Shown: positions 51,289 to 61,067 of the stretch, in pieces | Numbering within the stretch: the first letter of the stretch is position 1 | Layout: the number at the start of each line of letters is the position of its first letter | The notes under the pieces: generated by a model | Databases searched by the model: none | Seen by the model: only the letters and a program-made list of their open reading frames with translations | Told to the model about the DNA's origin: nothing | Translations under genes and position numbers: made by a program | Source of the DNA: Dyella sp. RRB7 | GTDB taxonomy: Bacteria > Pseudomonadota > Gammaproteobacteria > Xanthomonadales > Rhodanobacteraceae | Direction of reading: 5' to 3' | Assembly (NCBI RefSeq): GCF_022761115.1 | Contig: NZ_JAKWJS010000002.1 | Span: forward strand, 310,001-374,000 | DNA: 64,000 nt

Positions 51289-52767
51289 ATGCCAGAGAAC
51301 ATCCCCGCCACGGAGGCAAACCTGCCTGTCCCGCCCCCGGGCGAGGCTGCGGTGGTGGTCACACCGCCGGCGGCATCGTCGCGCGAGCGCTTTCGCGGGC
51401 TGATCTGGCTGGTGGCTGCCGCGTTCTTCATGCAGGCGCTGGACTCCACCATCGTCAACACCGCCGTGCCTGCCATGGCCGATGCGCTCAACGTGACGCC
51501 GCTGGGCATGCGCACCGCGCTCACCAGTTATGTGTTGACGCTGGCCATCTTCATTCCGGCCAGCCCCTGGCTGTGCGACCGCTTCGGCACGCGACGCATT
51601 TTCGCCGCCGCCATTGCCACCTTCACTGTCGGCTCGCTGCTCTGCGGTATTGCGCAGAGCCTGCCCCAGCTGGTGGCCTCCCGCGTACTGCAAGGCCTTG
51701 GCGGCGCAGCGCTGATGCCGGTAGGCCGCTACGTGCTGGTGCGCAGCATCGACAAGCGCGACTTCGTGCGCGCCATGAGCACGGTGGCCACGGTCGGCCT
51801 GCTTGGCTCGGTGCTCGGTCCGTTGCTTGGCGGCGCGCTCGCGCAGTTCACCAGTTGGCGACTGATCTTCCTTATCAACGTGCCAGTGGGCCTGGTGGGC
51901 CTGTGGATGAACCGCCGGAGCATGCCCGACTATCGGCTCGACGACGTCCATGCCTTCGACTTTGTCGGCTTCCTGCTGTTTGCGGCGGCGTCAGCGATGT
52001 TGCTGACTGCCTCCGAAGTCGCCAGCGGTGGCGGCGGCCAGTGGCTGTGGATCGCCATCTATGGCGTGCTGGCCGTTGTGTTCGGCTGCATCTACGTATG
52101 GCATAGCCGGCACACCGATCATCCGGTGGCCGATCTCAACCTGCTGCGCGTACGCAGCGTGTGGGTGTCGCTCGCGGGCAACCTGTTCACGCGCCTGGGC
52201 GTGTCGGGCATGTTCCTGTTATTGGTGCTGTTTCTGCAGGTGGGCTGCGGCTGGTCGCCGCTGATGGCCGGCCTGATGATGGTGCCGCAGGCACTGGGCT
52301 CGATCACCGCCAAGTGGGGCATCAACCGCCTGATCAACCGCCTCGGCTACCGCCGGCTGCTGTTCAACAACACACTGATCGTGGCCGTGCTGCTCGCCTC
52401 GTTCGCCCTGCTCGGCCAAGGCTCGCCGATGTGGCTGATCGCGCTGATGGTGTACGTCTACGGCGGCTTCATGGGCATGCAGTACACCGCCATGAACACG
52501 CTCATCTACAACGACCTGGATGTGAAGTACGCCTCGCAGGCGTCGTCCATGGCATCCACCGCGCAATACCTCTCCATGAGCTTCGGCATCGCACTGGCCT
52601 CGCTGCTGATGGAGGCGCTGTTGCAGGGCCACGCCCATGAGGCCTATATCCCTGCGTTCCGCTGGACCGTGCTATTGCTTGGCGTGGTGACCGCCACCGC
52701 CAGCTGGGTGTTCAGCCGATTGCAGAAAGACGATCGTCCCTCGCGCGCGACGCGGACGACCGATTAA
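51289..52767 (+). CDS. MFS efflux transporter, DHA2 (EmrB/QacA-like) family
   Basis: A 492-residue, 14-helix drug:H+ antiporter candidate. It has motif D1 of DHA2 (MQALDSTIVNTAVPAMADAL, about 45-64), motif A DRFGTRRIFAAAIATF, motif B RVLQGLGGAALMPVGR and motif C GSVLGPLLGGALAQFTSW. The N-terminal 35 residues are Pro-rich and cytoplasmic. No EmrA adaptor or TolC is adjacent, so it may work alone. An inverted repeat upstream may be its operator. Confidence 0.88.
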   Translation: MPENIPATEANLPVPPPGEAAVVVTPPAASSRERFRGLIWLVAAAFFMQALDSTIVNTAVPAMADALNVTPLGMRTALTSYVLTLAIFIPASPWLCDRFGTRRIFAAAIATFTVGSLLCGIAQSLPQLVASRVLQGLGGAALMPVGRYVLVRSIDKRDFVRAMSTVATVGLLGSVLGPLLGGALAQFTSWRLIFLINVPVGLVGLWMNRRSMPDYRLDDVHAFDFVGFLLFAAASAMLLTASEVASGGGGQWLWIAIYGVLAVVFGCIYVWHSRHTDHPVADLNLLRVRSVWVSLAGNLFTRLGVSGMFLLLVLFLQVGCGWSPLMAGLMMVPQALGSITAKWGINRLINRLGYRRLLFNNTLIVAVLLASFALLGQGSPMWLIALMVYVYGGFMGMQYTAMNTLIYNDLDVKYASQASSMASTAQYLSMSFGIALASLLMEALLQGHAHEAYIPAFRWTVLLLGVVTATASWVFSRLQKDDRPSRATRTTD

Positions 52768-52830
52768 GCGGCATCGACCTGCGCAAGCATGTAGCATGCG
52801 GAGCACTGCCCGCTGCCACGTCCCTTCTGC

Positions 52831-54036
52831 ATGCACCACGCCAGCGACATCCTGTTCACGCTGTTCATCGTCTTTCTTGCCGCCCAGATCGGTAGCGAGA
52901 TCGCGCAACGGTTGAAACTCCCCGGCGTGGTAGGCGAGATCGCCGCCGGCTGCGTGATCGGCCCCTCCGCACTGGGCTGGATCATGCCCGACCAGATCGC
53001 CACGGGCACACCGCTGGATGTGCTTTCGGAAATCGGCGTGGTGCTGCTGCTGTTTTCGGTGGGCCTGGAAACACGCCTGGAAGACCTCAAGAAGGTCGGC
53101 AAGGTGGCCTTCCTGGTCGGCGTGCTCGGCGTGCTGGTGCCCTTCGGGCTGGGCGGCCTGTGGGCGCATGGCAGCGGCTTCGACTGGAGCCGCTCGCTGT
53201 TCATCGCTGCCGCCTTCGTGGCCACCTCGGCCGGCATCACCGCCCGTGTGCTGCAGGAGCTGGGTGCGCTGCAGCGCATGGAAAGCAAGGTGATCCTCGG
53301 CGCTGCCGTCATCGATGACATTCTCGCCATGCTGCTGCTCGGCGTGGTGGTGTCGCTACAAGGCGGCGAAGGCATCGATGTGATCCACCTGCTGGCCGTG
53401 CTTGCCGGCGCGATCGGCTTTATCGCGGTGATCGGTGTGGGCGGTGCGCGGGTGATGCGCTGGAATTCCAGTTGGCTGGACAAGCCGCAGAATCCCCAGT
53501 CCGCGCTGGCCATCGTGCTGGCGCTATGCCTGGGCCTTGCCTATATCTCCACGCTGTTTGGTCTGGCTGCCATCATCGGTGCGTTCCTGGCCGGCATGAT
53601 CGCCTCCGAAACGCGCCAGCAGCACACGCTGGAAAAACAGACCCAGCCCCTGCTGGCGCTGCTCACGCCGTTCTTCTTCGTCATCACCGGCAGCAAGATC
53701 GACCTGCATCAGCTGGCCAGTGTGGAGGCCGGCATCATGTTGCTGGTGGTGACCCTGATCGCCATCGCCTCCAAGTTGATCGGCGGCTTTCTTGGCGCAC
53801 TGCCGCTCGGCGCGCGCAGCGCCACCATCGTGGGTTTCGGCATGGTGCCGCGTGGCGAGGTCGGCGTGGTGATCGCCAGCCTGGGTTTGACCGCCGGTGT
53901 GTTTAGCGACCGGATCTACGCCATCATCGTGGCGATGTCGTTGCTCACCGCCATGGTGACGCCGCCCGTGCTGGCCTGGCTGCTGCGCCGAAGCGGCGCG
54001 GTGGGGCAAACCGTCGACGCGCCGGAAGTGCGCTGA
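52831..54036 (+). CDS. CPA2-family cation:proton antiporter
   Basis: A 401-residue, roughly 12-helix inner-membrane protein of the NapA/KefB membrane type. It has GEIAAGCVIGPSALGWI, SVGLETRLEDLKKVGKVAFL and the ion-site motif GAAVIDDILAMLLLG with a paired DD, which in this family marks electrogenic Na+/H+ exchange. GAFLAGMIASETRQ and GMVPRGEVGVVIASLGL follow. There is no C-terminal RCK/TrkA domain, so no K+-efflux gating. It begins 64 bases after the exporter and ends three bases before convergent phr. Confidence 0.88.
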   Translation: MHHASDILFTLFIVFLAAQIGSEIAQRLKLPGVVGEIAAGCVIGPSALGWIMPDQIATGTPLDVLSEIGVVLLLFSVGLETRLEDLKKVGKVAFLVGVLGVLVPFGLGGLWAHGSGFDWSRSLFIAAAFVATSAGITARVLQELGALQRMESKVILGAAVIDDILAMLLLGVVVSLQGGEGIDVIHLLAVLAGAIGFIAVIGVGGARVMRWNSSWLDKPQNPQSALAIVLALCLGLAYISTLFGLAAIIGAFLAGMIASETRQQHTLEKQTQPLLALLTPFFFVITGSKIDLHQLASVEAGIMLLVVTLIAIASKLIGGFLGALPLGARSATIVGFGMVPRGEVGVVIASLGLTAGVFSDRIYAIIVAMSLLTAMVTPPVLAWLLRRSGAVGQTVDAPEVR

Positions 54037-54039
54037 TCC

Positions 54040-55458
54040 CTAAGCGCCGCGCATCGTGCGGTAAGCGTCGAGTGCCTGCTGGCGCGTCATGGCCAGATCA
54101 ACCATTGGCGCCGGATAACCGCTGCGTTTCAACAACATCGGGTCCTTCCACGGTTCATGCAGCAGTGGCAGCGGCACCGTGGCCAGCTCCGGCAGCCACC
54201 GGCGCAGGTAGTCTCCCAGGGCATCGAACTTCATCGCCTGCGTGACCGGGTTGAACACGCGAAAGTAAGGCGCCGCATCGGCGCCCGTTCCCGCCACCCA
54301 TTGCCAGCCCAAGGTGTTGTTGGCCAAATCCGCATCCACCAGGGTGTCCCAGAACCAGCGCGCACCGTGATGCCAGCGCTGGCGAAGGTTCTTGGTGAGA
54401 AAACTGGCCACGATCATGCGCACCCTATTGTGCATCCAGCCGGTGTGCCACAGCTCGCGCATGCCGGCATCCACCAGCGGTATGCCCGTGCGGCCATGCC
54501 GCCAGCGCGCCAGCGAGGCTTCACTCGCCGGCGCCCATGCCAGTCCGTCGAATTGTGGGTTGAAGTTGGCCGTGGGCGTCTGCGGAAAATGGAACAACAG
54601 GTGATGGGCAAACTCACGCCAGCCCAGTTCGCGCAGATACGGCTCGATGTCGGGACGGCGACGCGCATCGACCGCCGCCACGCGATCAGCAAGGTAACGA
54701 TGGATCTGCCGTGGCGAGATCTCGCCAAAATGCAGATGCGGAGATAACCGCGAGGTGCCGTGCCGCGACGGCAGGTCACGCGCGCGGGCATAGTCGGCCA
54801 CCGCATCATCGGCAAAGATCTCCAGCAGTTCATGAGCGCCTCGCTCGCCGGGCGTCCAGGTGTCATGCAGGCCGCCATCCCAACGTATCGATGGCAGCAA
54901 ACCCAGGGCATCCAGTGGCAGGCCGCCGTCGGCGGCAACGCCATGCAGTGCCGCAGGGACAGGTAATGACTGCGGGGGGCCTAGCGCCGTGCGCAGGTTG
55001 CGCCAGAACGGAGTGAATACCCGATAGGGTCCCTGCTGCCTGGTGGTGACTTGCCAAGGCTCGCACCATAGCGCGGCGTTGAAGCTCTGCACCTGGACAC
55101 CCTGCCCGCGCAGGGCCGCCTTGATGCCGCCATCGCGCGCGATGGCGGCGGGCTCGTAGAGCCGGTTCCAGTAAACCGCCGTAGCACCGGTTTGCGCCAG
55201 CATCTGCCGCAGCACAGAGAGGCTGTCGCCCTGCCTGATATGTAGCGGCGCGCGATGTTTATCCAGGCCGGCTTGCAAGGCTTTCAACGAATGGTGCAAC
55301 CACCATTGGCTCGCGCCGCCCGGCGCCCAATCCGCGTCTTCATGCGGGGCATGGATATACAGCGGCAGAATGCGCTCGTGCGCGGCACACGCGGCGCTCA
55401 GCGCCGGGTTGTCGGCAAGGCGAAGGTCACGGCGAAACCAGACAAGGGCAGTGCTCAT
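54040..55458 (-). CDS. phr: Deoxyribodipyrimidine photo-lyase
   Basis: Photolyase repairs cyclobutane pyrimidine dimers with blue light. The 472-residue protein has the antenna domain (LVWFRRDLRLADNPALSAAC), the FAD domain blocks SRLSPHLHFGEISPR, ELGWREFAHHLL, GMRELWHTGWMHNRVRMI and LANNTLGWQWVAGTG with PYFRVFNPVTQ. The tryptophans of the electron chain are in place. Start ATG 55458. It lies upstream of nothing related; fabV is on the same strand behind a hairpin. Confidence 0.95.
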   Translation of the reverse strand: MSTALVWFRRDLRLADNPALSAACAAHERILPLYIHAPHEDADWAPGGASQWWLHHSLKALQAGLDKHRAPLHIRQGDSLSVLRQMLAQTGATAVYWNRLYEPAAIARDGGIKAALRGQGVQVQSFNAALWCEPWQVTTRQQGPYRVFTPFWRNLRTALGPPQSLPVPAALHGVAADGGLPLDALGLLPSIRWDGGLHDTWTPGERGAHELLEIFADDAVADYARARDLPSRHGTSRLSPHLHFGEISPRQIHRYLADRVAAVDARRRPDIEPYLRELGWREFAHHLLFHFPQTPTANFNPQFDGLAWAPASEASLARWRHGRTGIPLVDAGMRELWHTGWMHNRVRMIVASFLTKNLRQRWHHGARWFWDTLVDADLANNTLGWQWVAGTGADAAPYFRVFNPVTQAMKFDALGDYLRRWLPELATVPLPLLHEPWKDPMLLKRSGYPAPMVDLAMTRQQALDAYRTMRGA

Positions 55459-55512
55459 CGCCACAGCTTAGTCCGTGCGAGCCACCCTGTATGCCCGGCC
55501 TTAGGGCCCTAT

Positions 55513-55541
55513 CGGATACCGCCGGGCAGCGGCGGTATCCG
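55513..55541 (-). terminator. Hairpin after fabV
   Basis: Perfect arms (55513-55523 and 55531-55541, CGGATACCGCC and complement) with a seven-base loop begin 12 bases past the fabV stop. No T-run is seen, so termination strength is unknown. Confidence 0.6.
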
Positions 55542-55552
55542 CTGGGTGTCGA

Positions 55553-56758
55553 TCAGAGTTCGACCACGTCGAAGCGACGATCGGCGCTGACGTCTTCCTC
55601 GTAGTTCACGTCTTCGCGGCCAAAGCCGAACAGTTGCAGGAAGTCGTGCTTGTAGCCTGCATAGTCGGTGAGCTGCGAAAGGTTCTCGGTGTTCACCGTG
55701 GGCCACAGCGCCTTGCAGGCCTGCTGCACGTCGTCGCGCAGCTCCCAGTCGTCCAGGCGCAGGCGGCCTTCGTTGTCGGTGGTCGGGGCCTGGTGGTCCG
55801 TCCGGTACATCCGCTCGCGGAACAGGCGGTTGATCTGCTCGATGGTGCCTTCGTGGATGCCCTTTTCCTTCATGATGCGGAACACCATGGAGACGTACAG
55901 CGGGATCACCGGGATCGCCGCGCTGGCCTGGGTCACCACTGACTTCATCACGCCCACGTAGGCTTCCAGGTGTTCGGCCTGGTGACGCTCGGTGAGCTGG
56001 CGCGCGGTGTTGTCCAGGTGCTGCTTGGCCTGGCCCAGCGTGCCGTGCCAGTAGATCGGCCAGGTGATCTCGGTGCCGACATAGCTATAGGCGATGGTCT
56101 TGGCATGGTCGGCCAGCACGCCGGCGTCGCTCAGCGCGTCGATCCACAGCTGCCAGTCCTCGCCGCCCATCACGGTGACGGTGTCCTTGATCTCCTGCTC
56201 GGTCGCCGGCTCCACCGACACCTGCACCACGGTGTCCTTGTTGGTGTCGATCGAGGTGGCGGTGAACGTCTCGCCGATGGTCTTGAGCGAGGAGCGCACC
56301 AGCTCGCCCGTGTCCGGCAACTTGCGCACCGGCGAGGCCAGCGAGTAGACCACCAGGTCGATCGGACCGCCCATCTCGTTCTTGATCATCTCGATGGCGC
56401 GGGCGCGGGTCTCGTTGGAGAACGCGTCGCCGTTGATCGAGCGGCTGTACAGGCCCGCCTGCTTGGCGAACTTGTCGAACGCGGCGGAGTTGTACCAGCC
56501 GGCCGTGCCGGTCTTGGTCTCGCTGCTGGGCTTCTCGAAAAACACGCCCAGCGTGGCCGCGCCGTAGCCGAACGCCGCCGTGATGCGCGACGCCAGGCCG
56601 TAGCCGGTGGAGGCACCAATCACCAGCACGCGCTTGGGGCCTTCGCCCAGGTTGCCTTGTGCCTTGGTGATGCGGATCTGTTCGAGCACGTTCTGCTCGC
56701 ACCCGACCGGATGAGCCGTAATGCAGATAAAGCCACGCACCTTGGGGTTGATGATCAC
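55553..56758 (-). CDS. fabV: Enoyl-[acyl-carrier-protein] reductase (NADH) FabV
   Basis: FabV does the last reduction of each fatty-acid elongation cycle and replaces triclosan-sensitive FabI in some bacteria. The 401-residue protein has the long SDR-like NAD site [15 protein letters not shown] (about 44-58) and the FabV-specific active site Y-X8-K: Y236 and K245 within [13 protein letters not shown]. The length matches the Xanthomonas oryzae enzyme. The start is GTG 56758, with CAGGAG upstream; six more residues upstream are not conserved. It is distant from the other fatty-acid genes in the window. Confidence 0.95.
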   Translation of the reverse strand: MIINPKVRGFICITAHPVGCEQNVLEQIRITKAQGNLGEGPKRVLVIGASTGYGLASRITAAFGYGAATLGVFFEKPSSETKTGTAGWYNSAAFDKFAKQAGLYSRSINGDAFSNETRARAIEMIKNEMGGPIDLVVYSLASPVRKLPDTGELVRSSLKTIGETFTATSIDTNKDTVVQVSVEPATEQEIKDTVTVMGGEDWQLWIDALSDAGVLADHAKTIAYSYVGTEITWPIYWHGTLGQAKQHLDNTARQLTERHQAEHLEAYVGVMKSVVTQASAAIPVIPLYVSMVFRIMKEKGIHEGTIEQINRLFRERMYRTDHQAPTTDNEGRLRLDDWELRDDVQQACKALWPTVNTENLSQLTDYAGYKHDFLQLFGFGREDVNYEEDVSADRRFDVVEL

Positions 56759-56910
56759 TCGATGACTCCTGGCCACACGCCGTAAACCACCATTTTAACC
56801 CGTGCGCGGGACATGCGCTGCCGTAGGGTGGCTGGCAGCCGGCCGCCTCAGGCCGACGCGCCCAGCCCGTCGCCCGATGACGGTAGCGCGGAAGTGCCCC
56901 TGACCATCGC

Positions 56911-57240
56911 TTACGAACCGGGCGAACGGCCGCCGTGAAAGCGCCCGAACATGCGCGCCGCCATCACCGCCATCCACAGCATGCCCAGCCCCGCCGAGGC
57001 CGCCTGGTCGATGGCGTGGATATCAAAGCTGCCCACGCGCACCAGCAGCAGATAGGCGAACACGAGATTGGCGAAACCCCACAGCACGTTCACCGTGGAA
57101 GACGAAAGCCCCACGCCGTGCGGCTTGGCGAACGGGCTCTGGAAAGCGCGGCCCATCATGCCGCTGACGAAGTGCGGAATGGCATTGGCGAGAAACGCGC
57201 CACCGAAGAAGTAAGCCACTTCGTGGAGCAGCATGTTCAC
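56911..57240 (-). CDS. Small multi-pass membrane protein, unknown
   Basis: A 109-residue protein I cannot name. It has three to four hydrophobic helices (about 4-27 EVAYFFGGAFLANAIPHFVS, 49-68 VNVLWGFANLVFAYLLLV and 78-97 AASAGLGMLWMAVMAARMFG) and a basic C-terminus. The phenylalanine-rich first helix with IPHFVSGMMGRAFQSPFA is distinctive. It lies 160 bases downstream of the marR-type gene on the same strand and could be its target. The start could be ATG 57240 or the next ATG two codons later. Confidence 0.7.
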   Translation of the reverse strand: MNMLLHEVAYFFGGAFLANAIPHFVSGMMGRAFQSPFAKPHGVGLSSSTVNVLWGFANLVFAYLLLVRVGSFDIHAIDQAASAGLGMLWMAVMAARMFGRFHGGRSPGS

Positions 57241-57400
57241 GCCCTCCCCGCCGGCAGCTCGTGGATCTGCGGCCTCGCGGCGGTTTGGCGGAATGCCCCG
57301 GCCAATGCATCATCGACAACAACGAGCGTGGTCAGAACCATGGCAAATCCTTCGGTGATGTGGCGCGCCGCCACGTGGGTGCAGCAGTGGATCGCGCCGA

Positions 57401-57838
57401 CTATGCGTCGCTCAAGCGCTTGAGCAAGGCAACGGCCGACAGCAGGGTTTGTTGTTCCGCCGGATCGAGTTTCGCCACGGCGGCCATCAGCCACGCCTGC
57501 TTGGCGAGGCTGCGCTTACGCCGCATCTCGATGCCTTTGGCCGTCAATGACACCAGCATCTGCCGTCCATCCGTGGGATGCGGCTGACGCTCGATCAACC
57601 CTTCCTGTTCCAGATCGGCGAGCGTGGCGCCCATCGACTGCGGTTTCACCGCCTCGGCGCGCGCAAGCTCCGCGGTTGTCATCGGGCCGGCCCGTTCCAG
57701 CCGGGCCAGCGCGGACATCTGCGACCAACTCAGGCCGGCCGTATTCACTTCCTGGCGCAATCGACGCAGCAACTGGCCCATCGCCAACGAAAGATCGGTG
57801 ACGGTGGCTTCCAGCGGGTGCGTCTGGTTCGTGCGCAT
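57401..57838 (-). CDS. MarR-family transcriptional regulator
   Basis: The 145-residue protein is a winged-helix MarR regulator: helices around LAMGQLLRRLRQEVNTAG, the recognition region TTAELARAEAVKPQSMGATL (about 54-73), the wing RQPHPTDGRQMLVSLTAKG and a C-terminal dimer helix. MarR proteins bind palindromes and release them on binding phenolic or oxidising ligands. A near-perfect 28-base palindrome lies 18 bases upstream of its start, so autoregulation is likely. A small membrane protein follows on the same strand; a META lipoprotein is divergent. Confidence 0.88.
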   Translation of the reverse strand: MRTNQTHPLEATVTDLSLAMGQLLRRLRQEVNTAGLSWSQMSALARLERAGPMTTAELARAEAVKPQSMGATLADLEQEGLIERQPHPTDGRQMLVSLTAKGIEMRRKRSLAKQAWLMAAVAKLDPAEQQTLLSAVALLKRLSDA

Positions 57839-57856
57839 GGAGGCATCCTAGACATG

Positions 57857-57884
57857 GACAGTAAAACTTGCAAGTTAAACTGTC
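57857..57884. promoter_or_regulatory. Palindromic operator between marR-type gene and the META lipoprotein
   Basis: A 28-base palindrome with mismatches at two positions per arm is centred on 57870/57871. The central 12 bases, AACTTGCAAGTT (57865-57876), and the outer GACAGT/ACTGTC are perfect. The size and AT-rich core are typical of MarR operators. Its position allows control of both divergent genes. Confidence 0.7.
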
Positions 57885-57974
57885 TATATGGGAATTTGAC
57901 GCCCTCGCACTCACCATGCGGGTACAACCATGCGGGACCACCACCCATAACCCGCTGTCCCCAAGGAGGGCCCT

Positions 57975-58817
57975 ATGAAATACCGCCTGCTCTGGCTGCC
58001 GCTCGCCCTCGCTGCCTGCTCGCAAACACCGCAAGGCACGGGTCCTGCCCCTTCGCCTGCCAGCAGCGCGGCGAAAGCACCCCTTGCTGCCGGCACCACT
58101 GCCACCACGCCAGCGGCAACGGACGAGAACCTGCTTATCCAATACATCTGGCAACTCACCGGGGCGACCGACAGCGCAGGCAAACGCATCGACGCGCTGT
58201 TCATCCGCGCCGACAAGCCGGTGGAGCTGATGTTCCACGCCGACCGCATCAGCGTGACCAACAGCTGCAACGCCATCGGCGGCGGTTACAGCACCCATGG
58301 CGAACAACTCCGCATTGGTCCGATGGCGCACACCATGATGGCCTGCGCGGACCCGTCACTGTCCGCGCTGGACAGCGCCATCGGCCAGCGCCTGCAGGGC
58401 GACCTGCGCATGAGCCTGCAGGCCGATGGCGACACGCCGCATCTGCAACTGGTCACCGGCACTGGCGAAACGCTCAGCTTCACCGGCAGGCCCACCGCGG
58501 AAACGCGCTATGGCGGTTCGGGCGAAACCGTGTTCCTGGAAGTGGCCGCGCAGACCGCGCCATGCAACCACCCGCTGATTCCCAACAAGTCATGCCTGCA
58601 AGTGCGCGAACGCCATTACGACGAACACGGCCTGCAGAACGGCGCACCTGGTGACTGGCAGCCGCTGGACCAGGACATCGAGGGCTATACCCACGAAGAC
58701 GGCATCCGCAACGTGCTGCGGGTGAAGCGCTATACCATCAAGAACCCGCCCGCCGACGCACCGTCCACCGCCTATGTATTGGACACGGTGATCGAAACGG
58801 AACAAGTGCAGCGCTAG
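57975..58817 (+). CDS. META and DUF4377 domain lipoprotein
   Basis: A 280-residue predicted lipoprotein. The signal MKYRLLWLPLALAAC has its lipobox at LAAC (cysteine 15), followed by an Ala/Thr/Pro-rich linker (about 20-50). A META (HslJ-like) domain at about 55-175 has WQLTGATDSAGKRID, TNSCNAIGGGYS and MMACADPSLSALD. A DUF4377-like domain at about 180-275 includes EVAAQTAPCNHPLI and KSCLQVRER. Such proteins are linked to heat, novobiocin or other stress tolerance; the role is unknown. It is divergent from the MarR gene. AAGGAGG precedes ATG 57975. Confidence 0.82.
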   Translation: MKYRLLWLPLALAACSQTPQGTGPAPSPASSAAKAPLAAGTTATTPAATDENLLIQYIWQLTGATDSAGKRIDALFIRADKPVELMFHADRISVTNSCNAIGGGYSTHGEQLRIGPMAHTMMACADPSLSALDSAIGQRLQGDLRMSLQADGDTPHLQLVTGTGETLSFTGRPTAETRYGGSGETVFLEVAAQTAPCNHPLIPNKSCLQVRERHYDEHGLQNGAPGDWQPLDQDIEGYTHEDGIRNVLRVKRYTIKNPPADAPSTAYVLDTVIETEQVQR

Positions 58818-58978
58818 GCAGGCAAGCAGCGCGGGCCAATCACTGACGTACGCAGCGCTTGTCCGTCGCGCGCCCTGCGGCAATCCGTCCAGGCCATTTT
58901 CACGGCATGTTTCCCGCGTCTCCGCGATGCTGCGCTATCTTGCGACGCCCCGTCGCCACAACAACAAGGAGTCGCGTT

Positions 58979-60955
58979 GTGACCGTCAAGAACTCCCCGA
59001 CCACCGGCAAGCCATCGGCCTTTGAGCATCAGCCCGATGCTTCGCGCGACTATTGGTGCAACCGGCCCGAAAACACCTTGCCGCCGCCGGACATGATGGG
59101 CGCCTATATGCGCAACCGTCCCGTTGCCGGCGAGGGCATCGAGCAGCGCAAGGCCTACATCATCGGCAGCGGTATCGCCGGACTCGCCGCCGCGTTCTAT
59201 CTGATCCGGGACGGCCACATGCCGGCCGGCAACATCACCATCATCGAGAGCATGGACATCGAAGGCGGCTCGCTGGATGGCGCGGGCAATGCGCAGGATG
59301 GCTATATCGTGCGCGGCGGCCGCGAGATGAACTGGAACTACGACAACCTGTGGGACATGTTCCAGGATGTTCCCGCGCTGGAATTGCCCGCGGGGTTCAG
59401 CGTGCTGGATGAATACCGGCTGGTGAACGACAACGACCCGAACTACTCCAAGGCCCGCTTGATGCACAAGCAGGGCCAGATCAAGGATTTCTCCACCTTC
59501 GGCCTGAACCGCTCGCAGCAATGGGAGTTGATCCGGCTGCTGCTCAAGCGCAAGGAGGACCTCGATGACATCACCATCGAGGAGTATTTCAGCGAAGGCT
59601 TCCTGCAGAGCAACTTCTGGTTCTTCTGGCGATCCATGTTCGCCTTCGAGAACTGGCAGAGCCTGCTGGAATTGAAGCTGTACATGCACCGCTTCCTGGA
59701 CGCCATCGACGGCCTCAATGACATGTCGGCACTGGTGTTCCCCAAGTACAACCAGTTCGACAGTTTCGTTCGCCCGCTGGTGACGATGCTGCGCGACAAG
59801 GGTGTCAAGCTGCAATTCAAGACACGCGTCTACGATCTCGACATGAAGGTCGATGGCGAGCAGCGCACCGTCACCGGCATCCGCTGCAAGATCGACGGCA
59901 AGGACACCACCCTTCCCGTCGCCGAAGGTGACCTGGTATTTGCCCTCACCGGCTCCATGACCGAAGGCACCGCCTATGGCGACATGGATACCGCACCCGT
60001 GCTTGAGCGCGGCGTCCACCACCCGGGCGACGACAGCGACTGGGCCTTGTGGCTCAACCTGGCCAAGCAGTCGCCGGTGTTCGGCAAGCCCCTCAAATTC
60101 TGTGGCGACATCGATCGCTCGATGTGGGAGTCGGTGACGCTGACCCTCAAGCCCTCGCCACTGGTCGACAAGATCAAAGAGCTCTCGGTCAACGACCCGT
60201 ACTCGGGCAAGACCGTGACCGGCGGCGTCATTACCTTCACCGATTCGAACTGGGTGCTCAGTTTCACCGTCAATCGTCAGCCGCATTTTCCCGACCAGCC
60301 CAAGGATGTGCTGGTGGCCTGGGTCTATGCGCTGCTGATGGACAAGGATGGCAACTACATCAAGAAGCCCATGCCCGCATGCACGGGGCGCGAGGTGCTG
60401 GCCGAGCTTTGCTACCACCTTGGCATTGTCGACCAGCTCGATGCCGTGGTGGCCCATACCAAGGTGCGCATCGCGCTGATGCCCTACATCACCGCGCAAT
60501 TCATGCCGCGCGCGGCTGGCGACCGACCGGAAGTGGTTCCGGCCGGATGCACCAACCTCGGCCTGCTGGGGCAGTTCGTCGAAACCCGCAACGATGTCAT
60601 CTTCACCATGGAAAGCTCGGTGCGCACCGCGCGGGTGGCGGTCTACACGCTGCTGAATCTGCGCAAGCAGGTGCCCGATATCAGCCCCACCCAGTACGAC
60701 ATACGCAACCTGATCAAGGCGGCGCGCACGCTCAACAACAACCAGCCCTTCATCGGCGAGCGGCTGCTGCACCGGCTGCTTGGCAAATCCTATTTCGCGC
60801 ATGTGCTACCGCCCTTGCCCACCTCGGACAAGTCCAAGCGCGAACTGCTCGAAGACGAGCTTGCCGGTTTGTTCGGCAAGGGCAGCCAGGTGCTGAAAGA
60901 TGCCTCGGGCTGGCTGGAACGCATCCGCGACAACCTGCGCAAGAAGTCAGGCTGA
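58979..60955 (+). CDS. Oleate hydratase
   Basis: Oleate hydratase adds water to the cis-9 double bond of free unsaturated fatty acids, giving 10-hydroxystearate, with FAD as a structural cofactor. The 658-residue protein (about 640-650 usual) has the FAD site [20 protein letters not shown] (about 61-80), [29 protein letters not shown], a conserved FRSMFAFE-like [12 protein letters not shown], and [20 protein letters not shown] near the end. The start is GTG 58979 with AAGGAG at seven bases; the frame remains open to 58859 without conservation. A 3-hydroxyacyl-CoA dehydrogenase follows 112 bases later. The enzyme can detoxify unsaturated fatty acids. Confidence 0.92.
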   Translation: MTVKNSPTTGKPSAFEHQPDASRDYWCNRPENTLPPPDMMGAYMRNRPVAGEGIEQRKAYIIGSGIAGLAAAFYLIRDGHMPAGNITIIESMDIEGGSLDGAGNAQDGYIVRGGREMNWNYDNLWDMFQDVPALELPAGFSVLDEYRLVNDNDPNYSKARLMHKQGQIKDFSTFGLNRSQQWELIRLLLKRKEDLDDITIEEYFSEGFLQSNFWFFWRSMFAFENWQSLLELKLYMHRFLDAIDGLNDMSALVFPKYNQFDSFVRPLVTMLRDKGVKLQFKTRVYDLDMKVDGEQRTVTGIRCKIDGKDTTLPVAEGDLVFALTGSMTEGTAYGDMDTAPVLERGVHHPGDDSDWALWLNLAKQSPVFGKPLKFCGDIDRSMWESVTLTLKPSPLVDKIKELSVNDPYSGKTVTGGVITFTDSNWVLSFTVNRQPHFPDQPKDVLVAWVYALLMDKDGNYIKKPMPACTGREVLAELCYHLGIVDQLDAVVAHTKVRIALMPYITAQFMPRAAGDRPEVVPAGCTNLGLLGQFVETRNDVIFTMESSVRTARVAVYTLLNLRKQVPDISPTQYDIRNLIKAARTLNNNQPFIGERLLHRLLGKSYFAHVLPPLPTSDKSKRELLEDELAGLFGKGSQVLKDASGWLERIRDNLRKKSG

Positions 60956-61067
60956 ACCTGCGCGCTTGGCGCTGGGTCACCATGGCGCCAGGACAACCCG
61001 CATGCCGGCCGCCGCCCGCACGACGTGATGCGGCGGCCATGCCCGGTTATCCATGGAATAGCACCTC

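Noticed and set aside
57240-57341. 34-codon minus-strand frame (MVLTTLVVVDDALAGAF) between the MarR gene and the membrane protein
   Set aside because: It ends at the start of the next gene, which could mean coupling, but there is no clear ribosome site or other support for a product.
58814-60802. Open frame of 662 codons opposite oleate hydratase
   Set aside because: Shadow of the hydratase, which has an FAD site and full family motifs.
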